A stretch of DNA of 37,628 bases from contig JARLIP010000212.1 of the NCBI GenBank assembly GCA_031291685.1, positions 1-37,628 on the forward strand, written 5' to 3'. A program made the translations under genes and the position numbers. Below, in pieces: positions 7,109 to 15,040 of the stretch. The notes below the pieces were generated by a model. The model was not told the origin of the DNA. It was given only the letters and a program-made list of their open reading frames with translations, and did no database searches. Source of the DNA: Caulobacteraceae bacterium (GTDB lineage Bacteria > Pseudomonadota > Alphaproteobacteria > Caulobacterales > Caulobacteraceae). Numbering within the stretch: the stretch's first letter is position 1; each line of letters starts with the position of its first letter.

Positions 7109-8518
7109 CTAAACCACCATCCCCCGCCCCACCCCTTGGCGGGACCTGGCGCCGTCCAGAACTCCGGCGATACGGCGCAGGGCGTCGCTGAGCACCGCCT
7201 GCCTCGCCGGGCCACCGAGGGAGATCCGCACCCCCTCCCGCAGCCCTCCCTCCCGTCGTACCGGGCCGATGGCGAAGGCGTCAGCGGTCACCACCGAAAC
7301 CCCCTGCTGCTGAGCCATCAGACGCAGCCGGCCAGGATCAAGCCCAGGGGGCAGGTCCAGCCACACATGCACCCCCTCGGCCGCGCCCTGGGCCAGAGGC
7401 AGGATCTCGGCGGCGATGGCCCGCCGAGCCCGGGCCTCCCGCCGCACGCCCTCCAGCAAGGCCTCGGCCTGACCCTCGCGGATCCAGCTGCCCACCATCG
7501 CCGTCATCAGGGGCGAGGCCATCAGGGCGGTGGCCCGCAGGGCCCGGGCCACGGCGTCGCCGATCTCGCCGCCGGGGGTGACCACGAAAGCCGTGCGAAG
7601 GCCGGGGGACAGGCACTTGGAGACCGTGGCGACATAAAGCCCCCGGGTCGGCGCGAAACGGCACAGGGCCGGCGGCGGGGCGTCGAACAACCGGCCATAG
7701 GGATCGTCCTCGATCAGCCAGACCCCGCGCGTCTCGGCGATCCGCGCCACCGTCTGGCGCCGCTCCAGGCCCATGGTCGAGGCCGTGGGGTTCTGGGTGG
7801 TGGGAACCAGATAAAGGGCGGCCGGCCCCTCGGCGGCGCAGAGCCGGTCGAGGGCCGCCGGAACGACCCCCTCGGCGTCCACGGGACAGGGGATCAGCCT
7901 CAGCCCCCTCTGCTCGGCCGCCGCCCTCAGGCCAGGATAGGTCAGGGGCTCCACGATCACGGCGTCCCCAGGGCGGGTCACCGCGGCCAGGATCGCCGTC
8001 AGGGCCGTCTGGGCGCCGGGGCCGATCAGCACCCGCTCCGCCGCGATCTCCCCAAGGCAGGGCGCCAGCCACGCCGCCCCGGCGGTCTTCTGGCCCAGGG
8101 TTCCCGCCCCGGGGTGATAGGCCATCAGGATGGCCGGATCGGTGCGCTCCAGGATGGTGCGGGCGGTGGCCTTCATCAGGGCGCCCAGGGACACCCCCTG
8201 GGGCGGCGGCGGCAGGTTCATGCTCAGATCGACCAGCCCCGCCTCATCATCGGCGGCGCGGGCGCGCACGAAGGTGCCCCGCCCCACCGCGCCCTCCACC
8301 AGCCCCCGCGCCCGGGCGGCGCCATAGGCCCGAGTGATGGTGGTGAAATCGACCCCCAGCCGCTCGGCCACGGCCCGTTGCGGCGGCAGCTGGTCCCCGG
8401 GCTGCAATTCTCCCTCACGAATGGCGCTCTCCAGCGCCTCCGCCAGGGCGAGGTACAGGGGCCGTCCGCCGCGCTCCACGCGGTCCAGCCAACGGTCGGT
8501 GGCGGCGTTCACGACCAA
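7109..8518 (-). CDS. MocR-type GntR/aminotransferase transcriptional regulator
   Basis: About 469 aa. A GntR winged helix at the N-terminus (PLYLALAEALESAIREGELQPGD ... RAVAERLGVDFTTITRAYGAARARGLVE) is fused to a fold-type-I PLP aminotransferase-like domain with TQNPT, EDDPYG and the Schiff-base lysine in TVSKCLSPGLRTAF (Lys301 from this start). MocR proteins sense PLP or an amine/amino acid and control B6, GABA or taurine genes. I chose TTG 8518 because GGAGGG lies 8 bases upstream; ATG 8548 lies inside the palindrome at 8540-8567 and lacks a ribosome site, and GTG 8512 is possible. It is divergent from the DUF983 gene; the target is unknown. Confidence 0.9.
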   Translation of the reverse strand: MVVNAATDRWLDRVERGGRPLYLALAEALESAIREGELQPGDQLPPQRAVAERLGVDFTTITRAYGAARARGLVEGAVGRGTFVRARAADDEAGLVDLSMNLPPPPQGVSLGALMKATARTILERTDPAILMAYHPGAGTLGQKTAGAAWLAPCLGEIAAERVLIGPGAQTALTAILAAVTRPGDAVIVEPLTYPGLRAAAEQRGLRLIPCPVDAEGVVPAALDRLCAAEGPAALYLVPTTQNPTASTMGLERRQTVARIAETRGVWLIEDDPYGRLFDAPPPALCRFAPTRGLYVATVSKCLSPGLRTAFVVTPGGEIGDAVARALRATALMASPLMTAMVGSWIREGQAEALLEGVRREARARRAIAAEILPLAQGAAEGVHVWLDLPPGLDPGRLRLMAQQQGVSVVTADAFAIGPVRREGGLREGVRISLGGPARQAVLSDALRRIAGVLDGARSRQGVGRGMVV

Positions 8519-8539
8519 GCTTGCAACCCTCCAGCGATT

Positions 8540-8567
8540 TACATACATTACTCACATATTGTATGTA
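8540..8567. promoter_or_regulatory. Inverted repeat, candidate MocR-regulator operator
   Basis: TACATACA (8540-8547) and TGTATGTA (8560-8567) form an exact 8-base inverted repeat with a 12-base AT-rich spacer, in the short divergent promoter region between the MocR-type gene and the DUF983 gene. A further TGTATG occurs at 8581-8586. In this GC-rich region such an AT-rich symmetric site stands out. GntR/MocR proteins bind near their own promoter, so autoregulation is the natural reading. Confidence 0.6.
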
Positions 8568-8600
8568 TCAATTCCGTCAATGTATGGAAAGGGCAATCCG

Positions 8601-9077
8601 GTGTCCACCGATCAAGGCCTGCCTGCCAACCCTCCCTCCACCCTGATCGCCGGGCTCAGGTGTCGCTGCCCGCGATGCGGCGAGGGGCGGCTGTTTTCCG
8701 GCTTCCTGACCATCGCCAAGCGGTGCGAGCGCTGCGGTCTGGATTTCAGCTTCGCCGATCCGGCGGACGGGCCGGCCTTCTTCGTCACCACAGGGGTCGG
8801 CATCCTGGTGATCGCGGTCTGGGCCTGGGCGGCGGTGGCGTTCAGACCACCCCTTTGGGCCCAGTTCGCCACGGTGTTCCCGGTCATGATCGGCGCCTGT
8901 CTGGGAAGCCTGCGCCCGGTCAAGGCCTGGCTGGTGGCCGAGCAATATGTGCACAAGGCCGGCGAAGGGACCTGGATCAGTCTCGGCCGTCACGGGATCG
9001 GCGGCTTCACCCGCGACCGGCGCGCGGCCCAGGTCGTCAATGTCGCCCCGGACGAATGGCCGGGCGAGGCGCCCTGA
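8601..9077 (+). CDS. DUF983 family membrane protein with zinc-ribbon
   Basis: 158 aa from GTG 8601, which has AAAGGG 7 bases upstream; ATG 8580 is an alternative lacking a ribosome site. Conserved DUF983 signature: CPRCGEGRLFSGFLTIAKRC followed by CGLDFSFADPADGPAFF, giving two CxxC knuckles (Cys23/26 and Cys42/45) that likely bind zinc. Two membrane segments follow (FFVTTGVGILVIAVWAW and a second from about FATVFPVMIGACLG), with a charged C-terminal tail. The family is widespread in alphaproteobacteria, often near cytochrome oxidase genes, but its role is not defined. It is convergent with the second glycosyltransferase-like gene. Confidence 0.9.
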   Translation: MSTDQGLPANPPSTLIAGLRCRCPRCGEGRLFSGFLTIAKRCERCGLDFSFADPADGPAFFVTTGVGILVIAVWAWAAVAFRPPLWAQFATVFPVMIGACLGSLRPVKAWLVAEQYVHKAGEGTWISLGRHGIGGFTRDRRAAQVVNVAPDEWPGEAP

Positions 9078-9123
9078 GCCTCAAGGACACGCAAAGCGAT
9101 GATCGGCTCGCTTGAATTTACAT

Positions 9124-9212
9124 CCGCTCATCCCCGCGAAGGCGGGGATCCGGGTGAAACCAATTGAAATCCGTAGATGAATCTGGGACCCCGCCTTCGC
9201 GGGGATGAGCGG
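9124..9212. repeat. Large REP-like intergenic inverted repeat
   Basis: CCGCTCATCCCCGCGAAGGC...GGGGATCC (9124-9151) is mirrored by GGGACCCCGCCTTCGCGGGG...ATGAGCGG (9185-9212), about 24 paired bases around a 33-base AT-rich loop. Each arm can also fold on itself (CCCCGCGAAGGCGGGG). 'TCATCCCCGCGAAGGCGGGG' arms are typical of abundant alphaproteobacterial REP/BIME-type repeats. It lies between two convergent genes and could act as a bidirectional terminator. Confidence 0.88.
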
Positions 9213-9259
9213 GTGGAGGGGCGCGCGAACAGGCCGGGGCCTCCATTTGTCAACAAGCC

Positions 9260-9880
9260 TCAGGTCTCCGCCCCCTTGGGCAGGTAGTCCTTCAACCGGT
9301 GGACCCGCTGGCCGATATGGCCCAGCTCCCCGGTCAGGGCCGCATCGCACCAGATGCGAAAGCCCGCCGCCCGCGCCCGGTCGCAGAACACATAGTCCTC
9401 GCCGTGAATGACCCCCGTCTCGGGGTCGGTGGCGAAATCGAAATAGGGCTTGGACAGCCGCTCGAACACACTCATTCGGATCAGCAGACAGCCGGTGGGA
9501 ATGCGCTGCATCTCGATCAGGCCTTCCGGCGCGTCGGCCGGCGGAATGTCCAGCTTGGTTCCCAGAAGGTCGTGGGGCGCGACCCGCTTTACATAGGTGG
9601 CGCCGACGATATCCACCTGATGCGCCAGCAACCGGTGCAGGGCGCCAGCCGGAAACACCATGTCGCTGTCCAGGAACAGAAGATGTTCCGCGCCCGCCTT
9701 CTGGGCCAGGTCCACCGCGTTGTTGCGGGCCAGGGCGATGATCGAGGACTTCACCGAGATCAGGGTCACCGCCATGCCGTGAACCCGGTGACAAAGCTCC
9801 GCCAGGGCCATGGAAAAGTCGGCATGGACCATGTCGCCCGAAGGCACGGCGATCGCGACGCGGGACGGTAATACGGTCAT
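9260..9880 (-). CDS. GT-A-fold glycosyltransferase-like protein (paralogue 2)
   Basis: 206 aa from ATG 9880 (MTVLPSRVAIAVPSGDMVHADF); ATGs at 9931 and 9976 would add a basic leader without family look. Same plan as the gene at 6275: IAVP first strand, IIALARNNAVD, FLDSDMVFP (residues 69-76), GATYVKR, an MQRIPTGCLLIR strand and GEDYVFCDRARAAGFRIWCD near the end. The DSD motif would hold metal and nucleotide sugar. It is shorter than typical family-2 enzymes (206 versus 250-300 aa) and lacks a membrane anchor. Donor and acceptor are unknown; a role in a surface glycan is an inference from the family. Confidence 0.72.
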   Translation of the reverse strand: MTVLPSRVAIAVPSGDMVHADFSMALAELCHRVHGMAVTLISVKSSIIALARNNAVDLAQKAGAEHLLFLDSDMVFPAGALHRLLAHQVDIVGATYVKRVAPHDLLGTKLDIPPADAPEGLIEMQRIPTGCLLIRMSVFERLSKPYFDFATDPETGVIHGEDYVFCDRARAAGFRIWCDAALTGELGHIGQRVHRLKDYLPKGAET

Positions 9881-10044
9881 GGCCTCACGATCCGGGGAGT
9901 CTCGCGGTTTGGCCAGGGCGATGCGCGGCATATTCGCGGCGCGCTCGCCCCGGCCCCGCGATTTAATCTGCATCAAGGCCCGCCCCCGCCCGACGCGCCC
10001 AAGCTGATCCTTCGCCGCCCAAGAGCGGTCCTGGGAGCAATTGA

Positions 10045-11241
10045 ATGGCGAGCCCCGCGGCTCAGGCGGCGCAGCCGCCCCCTGAAATCATGGACGAAGC
10101 CGCCTTCCTGCGGGAGGTCCGCGCCTTCCTGAGTCAGGCCCTCACCCCCGACCTGCGCGAGGCCGGTCGCGACACTCTGGGTGTTCACGCCGATATCGAG
10201 GCCTGCAGGATCTGGCATCAGCGCCTCTACGCCCGCGGCTGGATCGCGCCGGCCTGGCCCAAGGCCTGGGGCGGAACCGGCTGGACGCCCCGCCAGCGCT
10301 TCCTGTTCGATCGGGAATGCGCCCTGAACGACGCCCCGGTCCTGTTCGCCGGAGGCGTGCGCAGCCTGGGGCCCCTGCTGATCGAGATGGGCACAGCCCT
10401 GCAGCAGCAACGCTACCTGCCCGCCATCCTGTCCGGCCAGGATCTGTGGTGTCAGGGCTTTTCCGAACCGGGCGCAGGCTCGGACCTGGCCGCCATATCC
10501 ACCCGCGCGACCCTGGAGGGCGACCACTACCGGGTGAACGGGACCAAGATCTGGACCACCGGCGCCCACCACGCCAACCGCATGTTCGCCATCGTGCGCA
10601 CCGCCGATGGCGAGCGGCGCCAGCAGGGCCTGACCTTCCTTCTGATCGACATGGACAGCCCCGGCCTGACGGTCTCGCCGATCCTGGGCTTGGCCGGCGA
10701 TCACGAGTTCAACCAGGTGTTCTTCGACGACGTGCGCGTGCCCGTGGCCAGCCGCGTGGGTGCGCAGGACGATGGCTGGACCGTCGCCAAGCGACTGATG
10801 CAGCTGGCCCGCTCCAACAACACCCCCGCCGCCCTGGTGCGCCGCGCCCTTCGCCGGGCGGCCCAGGCCGTGGTCGCCGTCGCGGACCAGGAGCCGTCCC
10901 TGCGGATGCGCCTGGCCGGACTGGAGATCGAACTGGACGCCTTCGAACAGGCCGAGCTGGCCGCCTGCCCCACGGGCCTGCCCCGGCCCAGCGACCAGAC
11001 CGCTCCTTCCATGCTCAAGCTGATCGGCACGGAGTTGCACCAAAGGATCGCCGAACTGACCGCGCAGGCCGCCGGCCCCTACGCCGCCGCCAGCCTGGGC
11101 GCCGTGGGCCTGGCCGGCGAGGCCGTCGATCGCGGCGCCCGGATCATGGCCAAGCACCTGGCCGTCCGCGCCGCCAGCATCTATTCCGGCTCCAGCGAAA
11201 CCCAACGCAACGTCATCGCCCAGAGCCTGCTGAAGGGTTGA
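10045..11241 (+). CDS. Acyl-CoA dehydrogenase
   Basis: 398 aa; ATG 10045 with GGGAG 7 bases upstream. Full-length acyl-CoA dehydrogenase: N-terminal helical domain (FLREVRAFLSQALTPDL; GWIAPAWPKAWGGTGW), the FAD/substrate loop QGFSEPGAGSDLA, NGTKIWTTGAHHANRMF, the beta domain, and a C-terminal helical domain ending SIYSGSSETQRNVIAQSLL. Family members oxidise acyl-CoA to enoyl-CoA and pass electrons to ETF. The place where medium-chain enzymes carry their catalytic Glu (YEGT) reads YSGS, as in 'large-subunit-like' members active on steroid side chains, dicarboxylic or branched acids, so the base must be elsewhere or activity altered. It is convergent with the rubredoxin gene. Confidence 0.93.
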   Translation: MASPAAQAAQPPPEIMDEAAFLREVRAFLSQALTPDLREAGRDTLGVHADIEACRIWHQRLYARGWIAPAWPKAWGGTGWTPRQRFLFDRECALNDAPVLFAGGVRSLGPLLIEMGTALQQQRYLPAILSGQDLWCQGFSEPGAGSDLAAISTRATLEGDHYRVNGTKIWTTGAHHANRMFAIVRTADGERRQQGLTFLLIDMDSPGLTVSPILGLAGDHEFNQVFFDDVRVPVASRVGAQDDGWTVAKRLMQLARSNNTPAALVRRALRRAAQAVVAVADQEPSLRMRLAGLEIELDAFEQAELAACPTGLPRPSDQTAPSMLKLIGTELHQRIAELTAQAAGPYAAASLGAVGLAGEAVDRGARIMAKHLAVRAASIYSGSSETQRNVIAQSLLKG

Positions 11242-11257
11242 GGGGGCCAACCACCCC

Positions 11258-11437
11258 CTAAATCTCGACCATATCGAAGTCGCTCTTGGGCGTGCCGCAC
11301 AGAGGGCAGACCCAGTCCTCGGGGATCTCGGCCCAGCGGGTCCCGGGCGCCAGGCCCTCCAGGGGCTCGCCCTCGGCCTCGTCATAGAGATAGCCGCAGG
11401 TGCGGCACTGCCAGACCTTATAGGGGGCGTCGTTCAT
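11258..11437 (-). CDS. Rubredoxin
   Basis: 59 aa, [20 protein letters not shown]...[18 protein letters not shown]. The two CxxCG knuckles (QCRTCGY near residue 10 and VCPLCGTP near 43) bind a single iron, and the spacing ([12 protein letters not shown] between) is standard for rubredoxin. It carries one electron, usually to a hydroxylase or reductase. The start ATG 11437 has GAGG 8 bases upstream, overlapping the TGA of the TetR gene, so the two are translated in tandem with only 10 bases between. Together with the P450, kinase and acyl-CoA dehydrogenase this suggests an oxidative pathway, but no rubredoxin reductase or AlkB-type hydroxylase is in view. Confidence 0.95.
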   Translation of the reverse strand: MNDAPYKVWQCRTCGYLYDEAEGEPLEGLAPGTRWAEIPEDWVCPLCGTPKSDFDMVEI

Positions 11438-11447
11438 GGGATCTGCC

Positions 11448-12098
11448 TCATGGGTCCGCGCGGCCAGGAACGCCGAAACTGAGGCGCAGGGTGGCCAGGC
11501 TGGTTTCGCGGATCGGCTCCAGATTGGTGGTGGGATCGACCATCAGCTGCATGGACAGGCCCAGCAGCAGGCTGCCGATCATCAGGGCGGCGGCGTCCGG
11601 ATCGATCTCGGGGCGGATATCCCCCTCGGCCCGCCCCCGGCGCACCAGGGCCTCCAGGCGCCGCCGGATCTTGCCATGTTCGTCGGCGAAGGCGCTGCGC
11701 AGGGTGCTTAGATCCGCCACCGCCGAGGACAGCAGCATGAAATAGGCCCGGGCTTCCTGCTCGTGGCCAAGCCCCCTCACGAACAGGTCGACATAGGCCA
11801 GCACCGCCTTGAACCCTGGCAGGGCGTCGATGCCGTTGTCGCTCATCAGCACCTCCTGCCGCTCATGCAGGTGGGCGATCACCGCCTCGATCAGGCCTTG
11901 CTTGGAGCCGAACCTCTGGGTCGCCAGACCCCGGCTGTAGCCCGCCTTGCGGCCGATGGCCTCGAAGGTGGCCGCGCCGACCCCGTCCTCGGCCACCACC
12001 GCGATGGCGGCCTGGACCAGATTGCGCCCCGACTCGTCCCGGCGCTCCGCCTGGGTGCGGCGGGCGGTCTCCACGGATCTGTCAGTCGTCTGTTCCAC
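11448..12098 (-). CDS. TetR-family transcriptional regulator
   Basis: About 216 aa. HTH at the N-terminus ([49 protein letters not shown]), followed by a helical ligand domain ending [28 protein letters not shown]. The start is uncertain: GTG 12098 has GGAG only 2 bases upstream; TTG 12134 and GTG 12074 are alternatives. An AT-rich stretch with imperfect symmetry, TTGTTGGTCAATTAGCAA (12118-12135), lies at or just before the start and could be its operator. It is in one direction with P450, kinase and rubredoxin genes, so it is a candidate local regulator responding to a pathway acyl-CoA or substrate; this is inferred. Confidence 0.9.
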   Translation of the reverse strand: MEQTTDRSVETARRTQAERRDESGRNLVQAAIAVVAEDGVGAATFEAIGRKAGYSRGLATQRFGSKQGLIEAVIAHLHERQEVLMSDNGIDALPGFKAVLAYVDLFVRGLGHEQEARAYFMLLSSAVADLSTLRSAFADEHGKIRRRLEALVRRGRAEGDIRPEIDPDAAALMIGSLLLGLSMQLMVDPTTNLEPIRETSLATLRLSFGVPGRADP

Positions 12099-12150
12099 GA
12101 CTCCAAATCTATTAATTTGTTGGTCAATTAGCAACTTTGTGAACCCTGGT

Positions 12151-13239
12151 TCAGTCCAGCCAGAATCCGAAACTGCCGTGATCCTGCGCCTGAATACAGG
12201 CGCCCCGGGTCATCTTGAGGAACAGCTGGTCCCCCCGCTCGGTTCGCTCCACCGACAGGGCCGAGAACACCCCCATCAATATGCCCTGAATCGTGTAGCG
12301 CCTGTAGTCGCGCCAGCAGGCCTCCCAGTCGAACCCGGTCACCCCCCGGCGCGTCAGTTCATCGTGATAGAACCTGACGAGGTCCCGCTCATGCTCGCGG
12401 CGGGCCTGGGGATCGATCCCGGCGGACAGGAAATAGGCCACATCGATCAGCCCAGGGGCCAAGGCCAGGGTCTGCCAGTCCAGGGTCGCCATGGGTTTGC
12501 GCCCGCCCTGGACGTCGAACAGCATGTTGTCGAGCCGAAAATCCCCATGCTGCAAGGTCCTCGGCGAGCTGGGGTCGGCGTGGATGGCGGCCAGGGTCGG
12601 GGGCAGTTTCTCCACCAGGGCCATGAACTCGGGCTCGAGTTGGCCTTCATAACGGTCCTTGAACAGGGCGATGATCCCCGGCAGGGCCCCCAGGACCATG
12701 GGCTGAAGCTGAGCCGGGCGGATCGCCAGCCAGTCCAGGGCCTCAAGGGTCGGATCGGCCCAGCGGGGCGCGTGCAGGGCGGCGGCCTCGGCCATGGCCG
12801 TGCGGGCGTCCTCGATGGAGCAGCCCGACAGTTGGTCCCCCTGACGGGCCGGGGCCAGGTCCTCGAAAATCAGGGTGAAGTCGTCGGTCGCCGGATCAAT
12901 CTCGGCCACATAGGGGCGCGGGGTGTTGATGGCCACGGTGGAGGCCAGCTCCCGATAGAAGGAGACCTCGCGGACATAGAGCATGTGGGCCGAGCCGGAC
13001 TGGCGGCTGGCGGGATTGGCCGCCGGAAACTTGCCCACCACAGTGGCCGGGGCGCCGGCCTCGTCCTGGTCATAGGTCAGGGTGAAGCGAAAGCTGTCCC
13101 CCACCAGGCCATTGCCCACCGGCGTGATCGCAAGGTCCGTCACCCTGGCCGCCTTCAGGACCCCGGCGCGGCGCAGGGCCGTCGTCATCCAGGCGGGATC
13201 GATCCGCGCGGGATCGGGCGCCAGCAAGCTGAAATCCAT
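12151..13239 (-). CDS. APH/ecdysteroid-kinase-like phosphotransferase
   Basis: 362 aa from ATG 13239, preceded by GGGAGGTGAC; the longer frame to 13314 lacks a ribosome site. Kinase-like fold: ATP-lysine in TVVGKFPAAN (Lys70), hinge IFEDLAPA, the catalytic HGDFRLDNMLF (residues 231-241) and metal-binding Asp in MATLDWQT (Asp254). The family transfers phosphate from ATP to small hydroxylated molecules. Relatives in lipid pathways (for example the kinase half of ACAD10/11) phosphorylate hydroxyacyl-CoAs before acyl-CoA-dehydrogenase-type elimination. An acyl-CoA dehydrogenase lies about 0.9 kb away, so that logic could apply, but substrate is unknown. It is 119 bases downstream of the P450 gene. 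Confidence 0.87.
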   Translation of the reverse strand: MDFSLLAPDPARIDPAWMTTALRRAGVLKAARVTDLAITPVGNGLVGDSFRFTLTYDQDEAGAPATVVGKFPAANPASRQSGSAHMLYVREVSFYRELASTVAINTPRPYVAEIDPATDDFTLIFEDLAPARQGDQLSGCSIEDARTAMAEAAALHAPRWADPTLEALDWLAIRPAQLQPMVLGALPGIIALFKDRYEGQLEPEFMALVEKLPPTLAAIHADPSSPRTLQHGDFRLDNMLFDVQGGRKPMATLDWQTLALAPGLIDVAYFLSAGIDPQARREHERDLVRFYHDELTRRGVTGFDWEACWRDYRRYTIQGILMGVFSALSVERTERGDQLFLKMTRGACIQAQDHGSFGFWLD

Positions 13240-13358
13240 GTCACCTCCCATATCGCCCGATCCGCCGGCGCCGTCGGACGCGGCCGCTCTGTCGCGGATC
13301 GGGGATTGACGCATACTGACGGCGCCGGACCGGGTCCGGCGCCGTGTTCACCCTTGGC

Positions 13359-14633
13359 TCAATGCATACGGAAGCGGATCGGCACCGATTTGGGGCCGCA
13401 GACGAAATTGGCCTCCATGTTCTTGGGCTCGCCGTCCAGCTCCACGCTTTCCAGGCGGGGCAACAGCTCCTCCCACAGGATGCGCATCTCCATCCGCGCC
13501 AGGTGCTGGCCCAGGCACACATGGGCGCCGTAGCCGAAGGCCACGTGCTTGTTCGGCGTGCGCTCGACGTCGAACTTGAAAGGATCCTCGAACACGGTCT
13601 CGTCGCGATTGCCCGAGGGATAGGACAGCATCATCCAATCGCCCTTGGGGATCGTCTGGCCGGCCAACTCCGCGTCGGCGGTGGTCGAGCGCATGAAGTG
13701 CTTCACCGGCGTCACCCAGCGGATGGATTCCTCCACCAGGCCGGGGATCAGGCCGGGATTGGCCTTGACCTTGGCGAACTGGTCCGGGTTCTCGGCCAGG
13801 GCCCACAGGGCGCCCGCCGTGGTCGAGGAGGTGGTGTCGTGGCCGGCGGTGGCGGCGATGATGTAGTAGGACATCGCCTCCAGGTGCCCGAGCGGCGCGC
13901 CATTGATCTTGCCATTGGCGATGACGCTGGCCAGGTCGTTGCGCGGCGCGGCGCGGCGATCCTCGGTCATGGCGTTGAAATAGGTCATGAAGTCCATGAC
14001 CACGGCCTGTACATTGGCCACCCCGGCGGCGGTGTCGGAGATCTCCGCCCCGCCCCGGTTCAGCTCGGGGTCGGCGCTGCCGAACAGTTCCTGGGTCAGC
14101 TTGAGCATCCGCGGCTCATCGGTCTCGGGCCCGCCCAGCACCTCCATCACCACATGCAGCGCATAGAGCAAGGCCACGACCCGGGCGAAGTCGCAGCGGT
14201 CGCCCTTGGCGGCCATGCGATCGATGAAGCCGCGGGCGATCTCGCGGATGCGCCCTTCGAGCCCCCGCAGGTTCTGGGGCATGAACCAGGACTGGGTCAG
14301 GCGCCGATAGTCGAAGTGGTCGGGATTATCCATCTGCACCAGGGAGCGCACCAGGTGCGGGCTGCCGCCGGTCATCTGCATGACCTTCTCCCCGGCCTCC
14401 ACCGGGGTCAGGGTCGTGAAGGTGTCGCCGTTGTGGAACAGATCATTCTGCCGCTCCACCGCCTGGATGTCCGCATGGCGGGTCACCACCCAGAAGGGCC
14501 GAAAGCCCGAGGGCTCGGCGATGGCCAGGGGCGCCTCGCCCCGAAGCCAGCGAAACGCGTCGTCCACACGCTTGCCGTCGGCATAGGCCTTCGGGTCGAC
14601 GATGGTGTTGGCCACATCCTGGGGCACTTGCAT
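13359..14633 (-). CDS. Cytochrome P450
   Basis: 424 aa from the ATG at 14633 (MQVPQDVANTIVDPKAY); an in-frame ATG at 14657 would add 8 residues. Soluble bacterial class: no membrane anchor. Oxygen-binding I-helix AGHDTTSS (from about residue 263), ExxR in EESIR (302-305), and the heme loop FGYGAHVCLGQHLARME with the thiolate Cys373. Typical reaction is monooxygenation of a hydrophobic substrate with electrons from a ferredoxin or similar partner. No ferredoxin is near, but the rubredoxin downstream is a small redox protein in the same cluster. The MDNPDHFDYRRLTQSWF segment matches P450s acting on sterol or terpenoid skeletons, a weak indication of substrate class. Confidence 0.95.
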   Translation of the reverse strand: MQVPQDVANTIVDPKAYADGKRVDDAFRWLRGEAPLAIAEPSGFRPFWVVTRHADIQAVERQNDLFHNGDTFTTLTPVEAGEKVMQMTGGSPHLVRSLVQMDNPDHFDYRRLTQSWFMPQNLRGLEGRIREIARGFIDRMAAKGDRCDFARVVALLYALHVVMEVLGGPETDEPRMLKLTQELFGSADPELNRGGAEISDTAAGVANVQAVVMDFMTYFNAMTEDRRAAPRNDLASVIANGKINGAPLGHLEAMSYYIIAATAGHDTTSSTTAGALWALAENPDQFAKVKANPGLIPGLVEESIRWVTPVKHFMRSTTADAELAGQTIPKGDWMMLSYPSGNRDETVFEDPFKFDVERTPNKHVAFGYGAHVCLGQHLARMEMRILWEELLPRLESVELDGEPKNMEANFVCGPKSVPIRFRMH

Positions 14634-15040
14634 GGTCTGGTTCCGTCTCTTTCCCATTTGCGCCCGCTGTGATCCGCCGACGTCGAAAGAACGCTAACAC
14701 TCCATTGCTATACAGCCAACAAGTAAGTTTCGGGAGCCGATATCCGTGACCGTGGTCCGGGAGCGACGTCGGATCGCCGCCCGCGAGAGGCCCCCGTGAG
14801 AGTCGCGCCCCGCCCTCCAGCCAGCTTCACCGTGGTCGAGCGCACGGCCAAAGAAAATAATTCTCCTGGATTTTTGCTGAATATTGGTGATAGAGAGATG
14901 TCGAATATCGATTTGGTTCGGTTGCTCTCCACGCTTGTTCTTCGGATCGAGCTCCCGAGTCCTTCTTGATCCTCTCCGAAAATTTGATGCTGCGACCCAA
15001 CCGGGATCGCAACAATCAACGCACCCGAAAGGTGACACTC
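14634..15040. promoter_or_regulatory. Divergent intergenic region with probable long cold-shock leader
   Basis: Roughly 400 bases with no convincing gene on either strand. The part near 14634-14810 is GC-rich and must hold the P450 promoter. From about 14845 to 14935 the DNA becomes AT-rich (ataattctcctggatttt and following), then runs into the csp ribosome site AAAGGTGA at about 15029-15036. Cold-shock genes often have long structured 5' leaders; the AT-rich segment fits such a promoter and leader, but the transcription start cannot be placed by eye. Confidence 0.5.

Noticed and set aside
6332-9115. 927-aa plus-strand frame
   Set aside because: Antisense shadow of the glycosyltransferase-like and MocR-type genes; translation is low-complexity Gly/Arg/His/Gln without any domain.
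9973-11385. 470-aa minus-strand frame
   Set aside because: Antisense to the acyl-CoA dehydrogenase, which has clear motifs on the plus strand.
11947-13533. 528-aa plus-strand frame
   Set aside because: Antisense to TetR and phosphotransferase genes; no family motifs, whereas both minus-strand genes have them.
13344-14672. 442-aa plus-strand frame
   Set aside because: Exactly antisense to the P450 gene, with His/Gly-rich shadow composition.
14845-14935. Small RNA gene
   Set aside because: The AT-rich segment is more simply the promoter and leader of the cold-shock gene; no separate promoter/terminator pair is evident.
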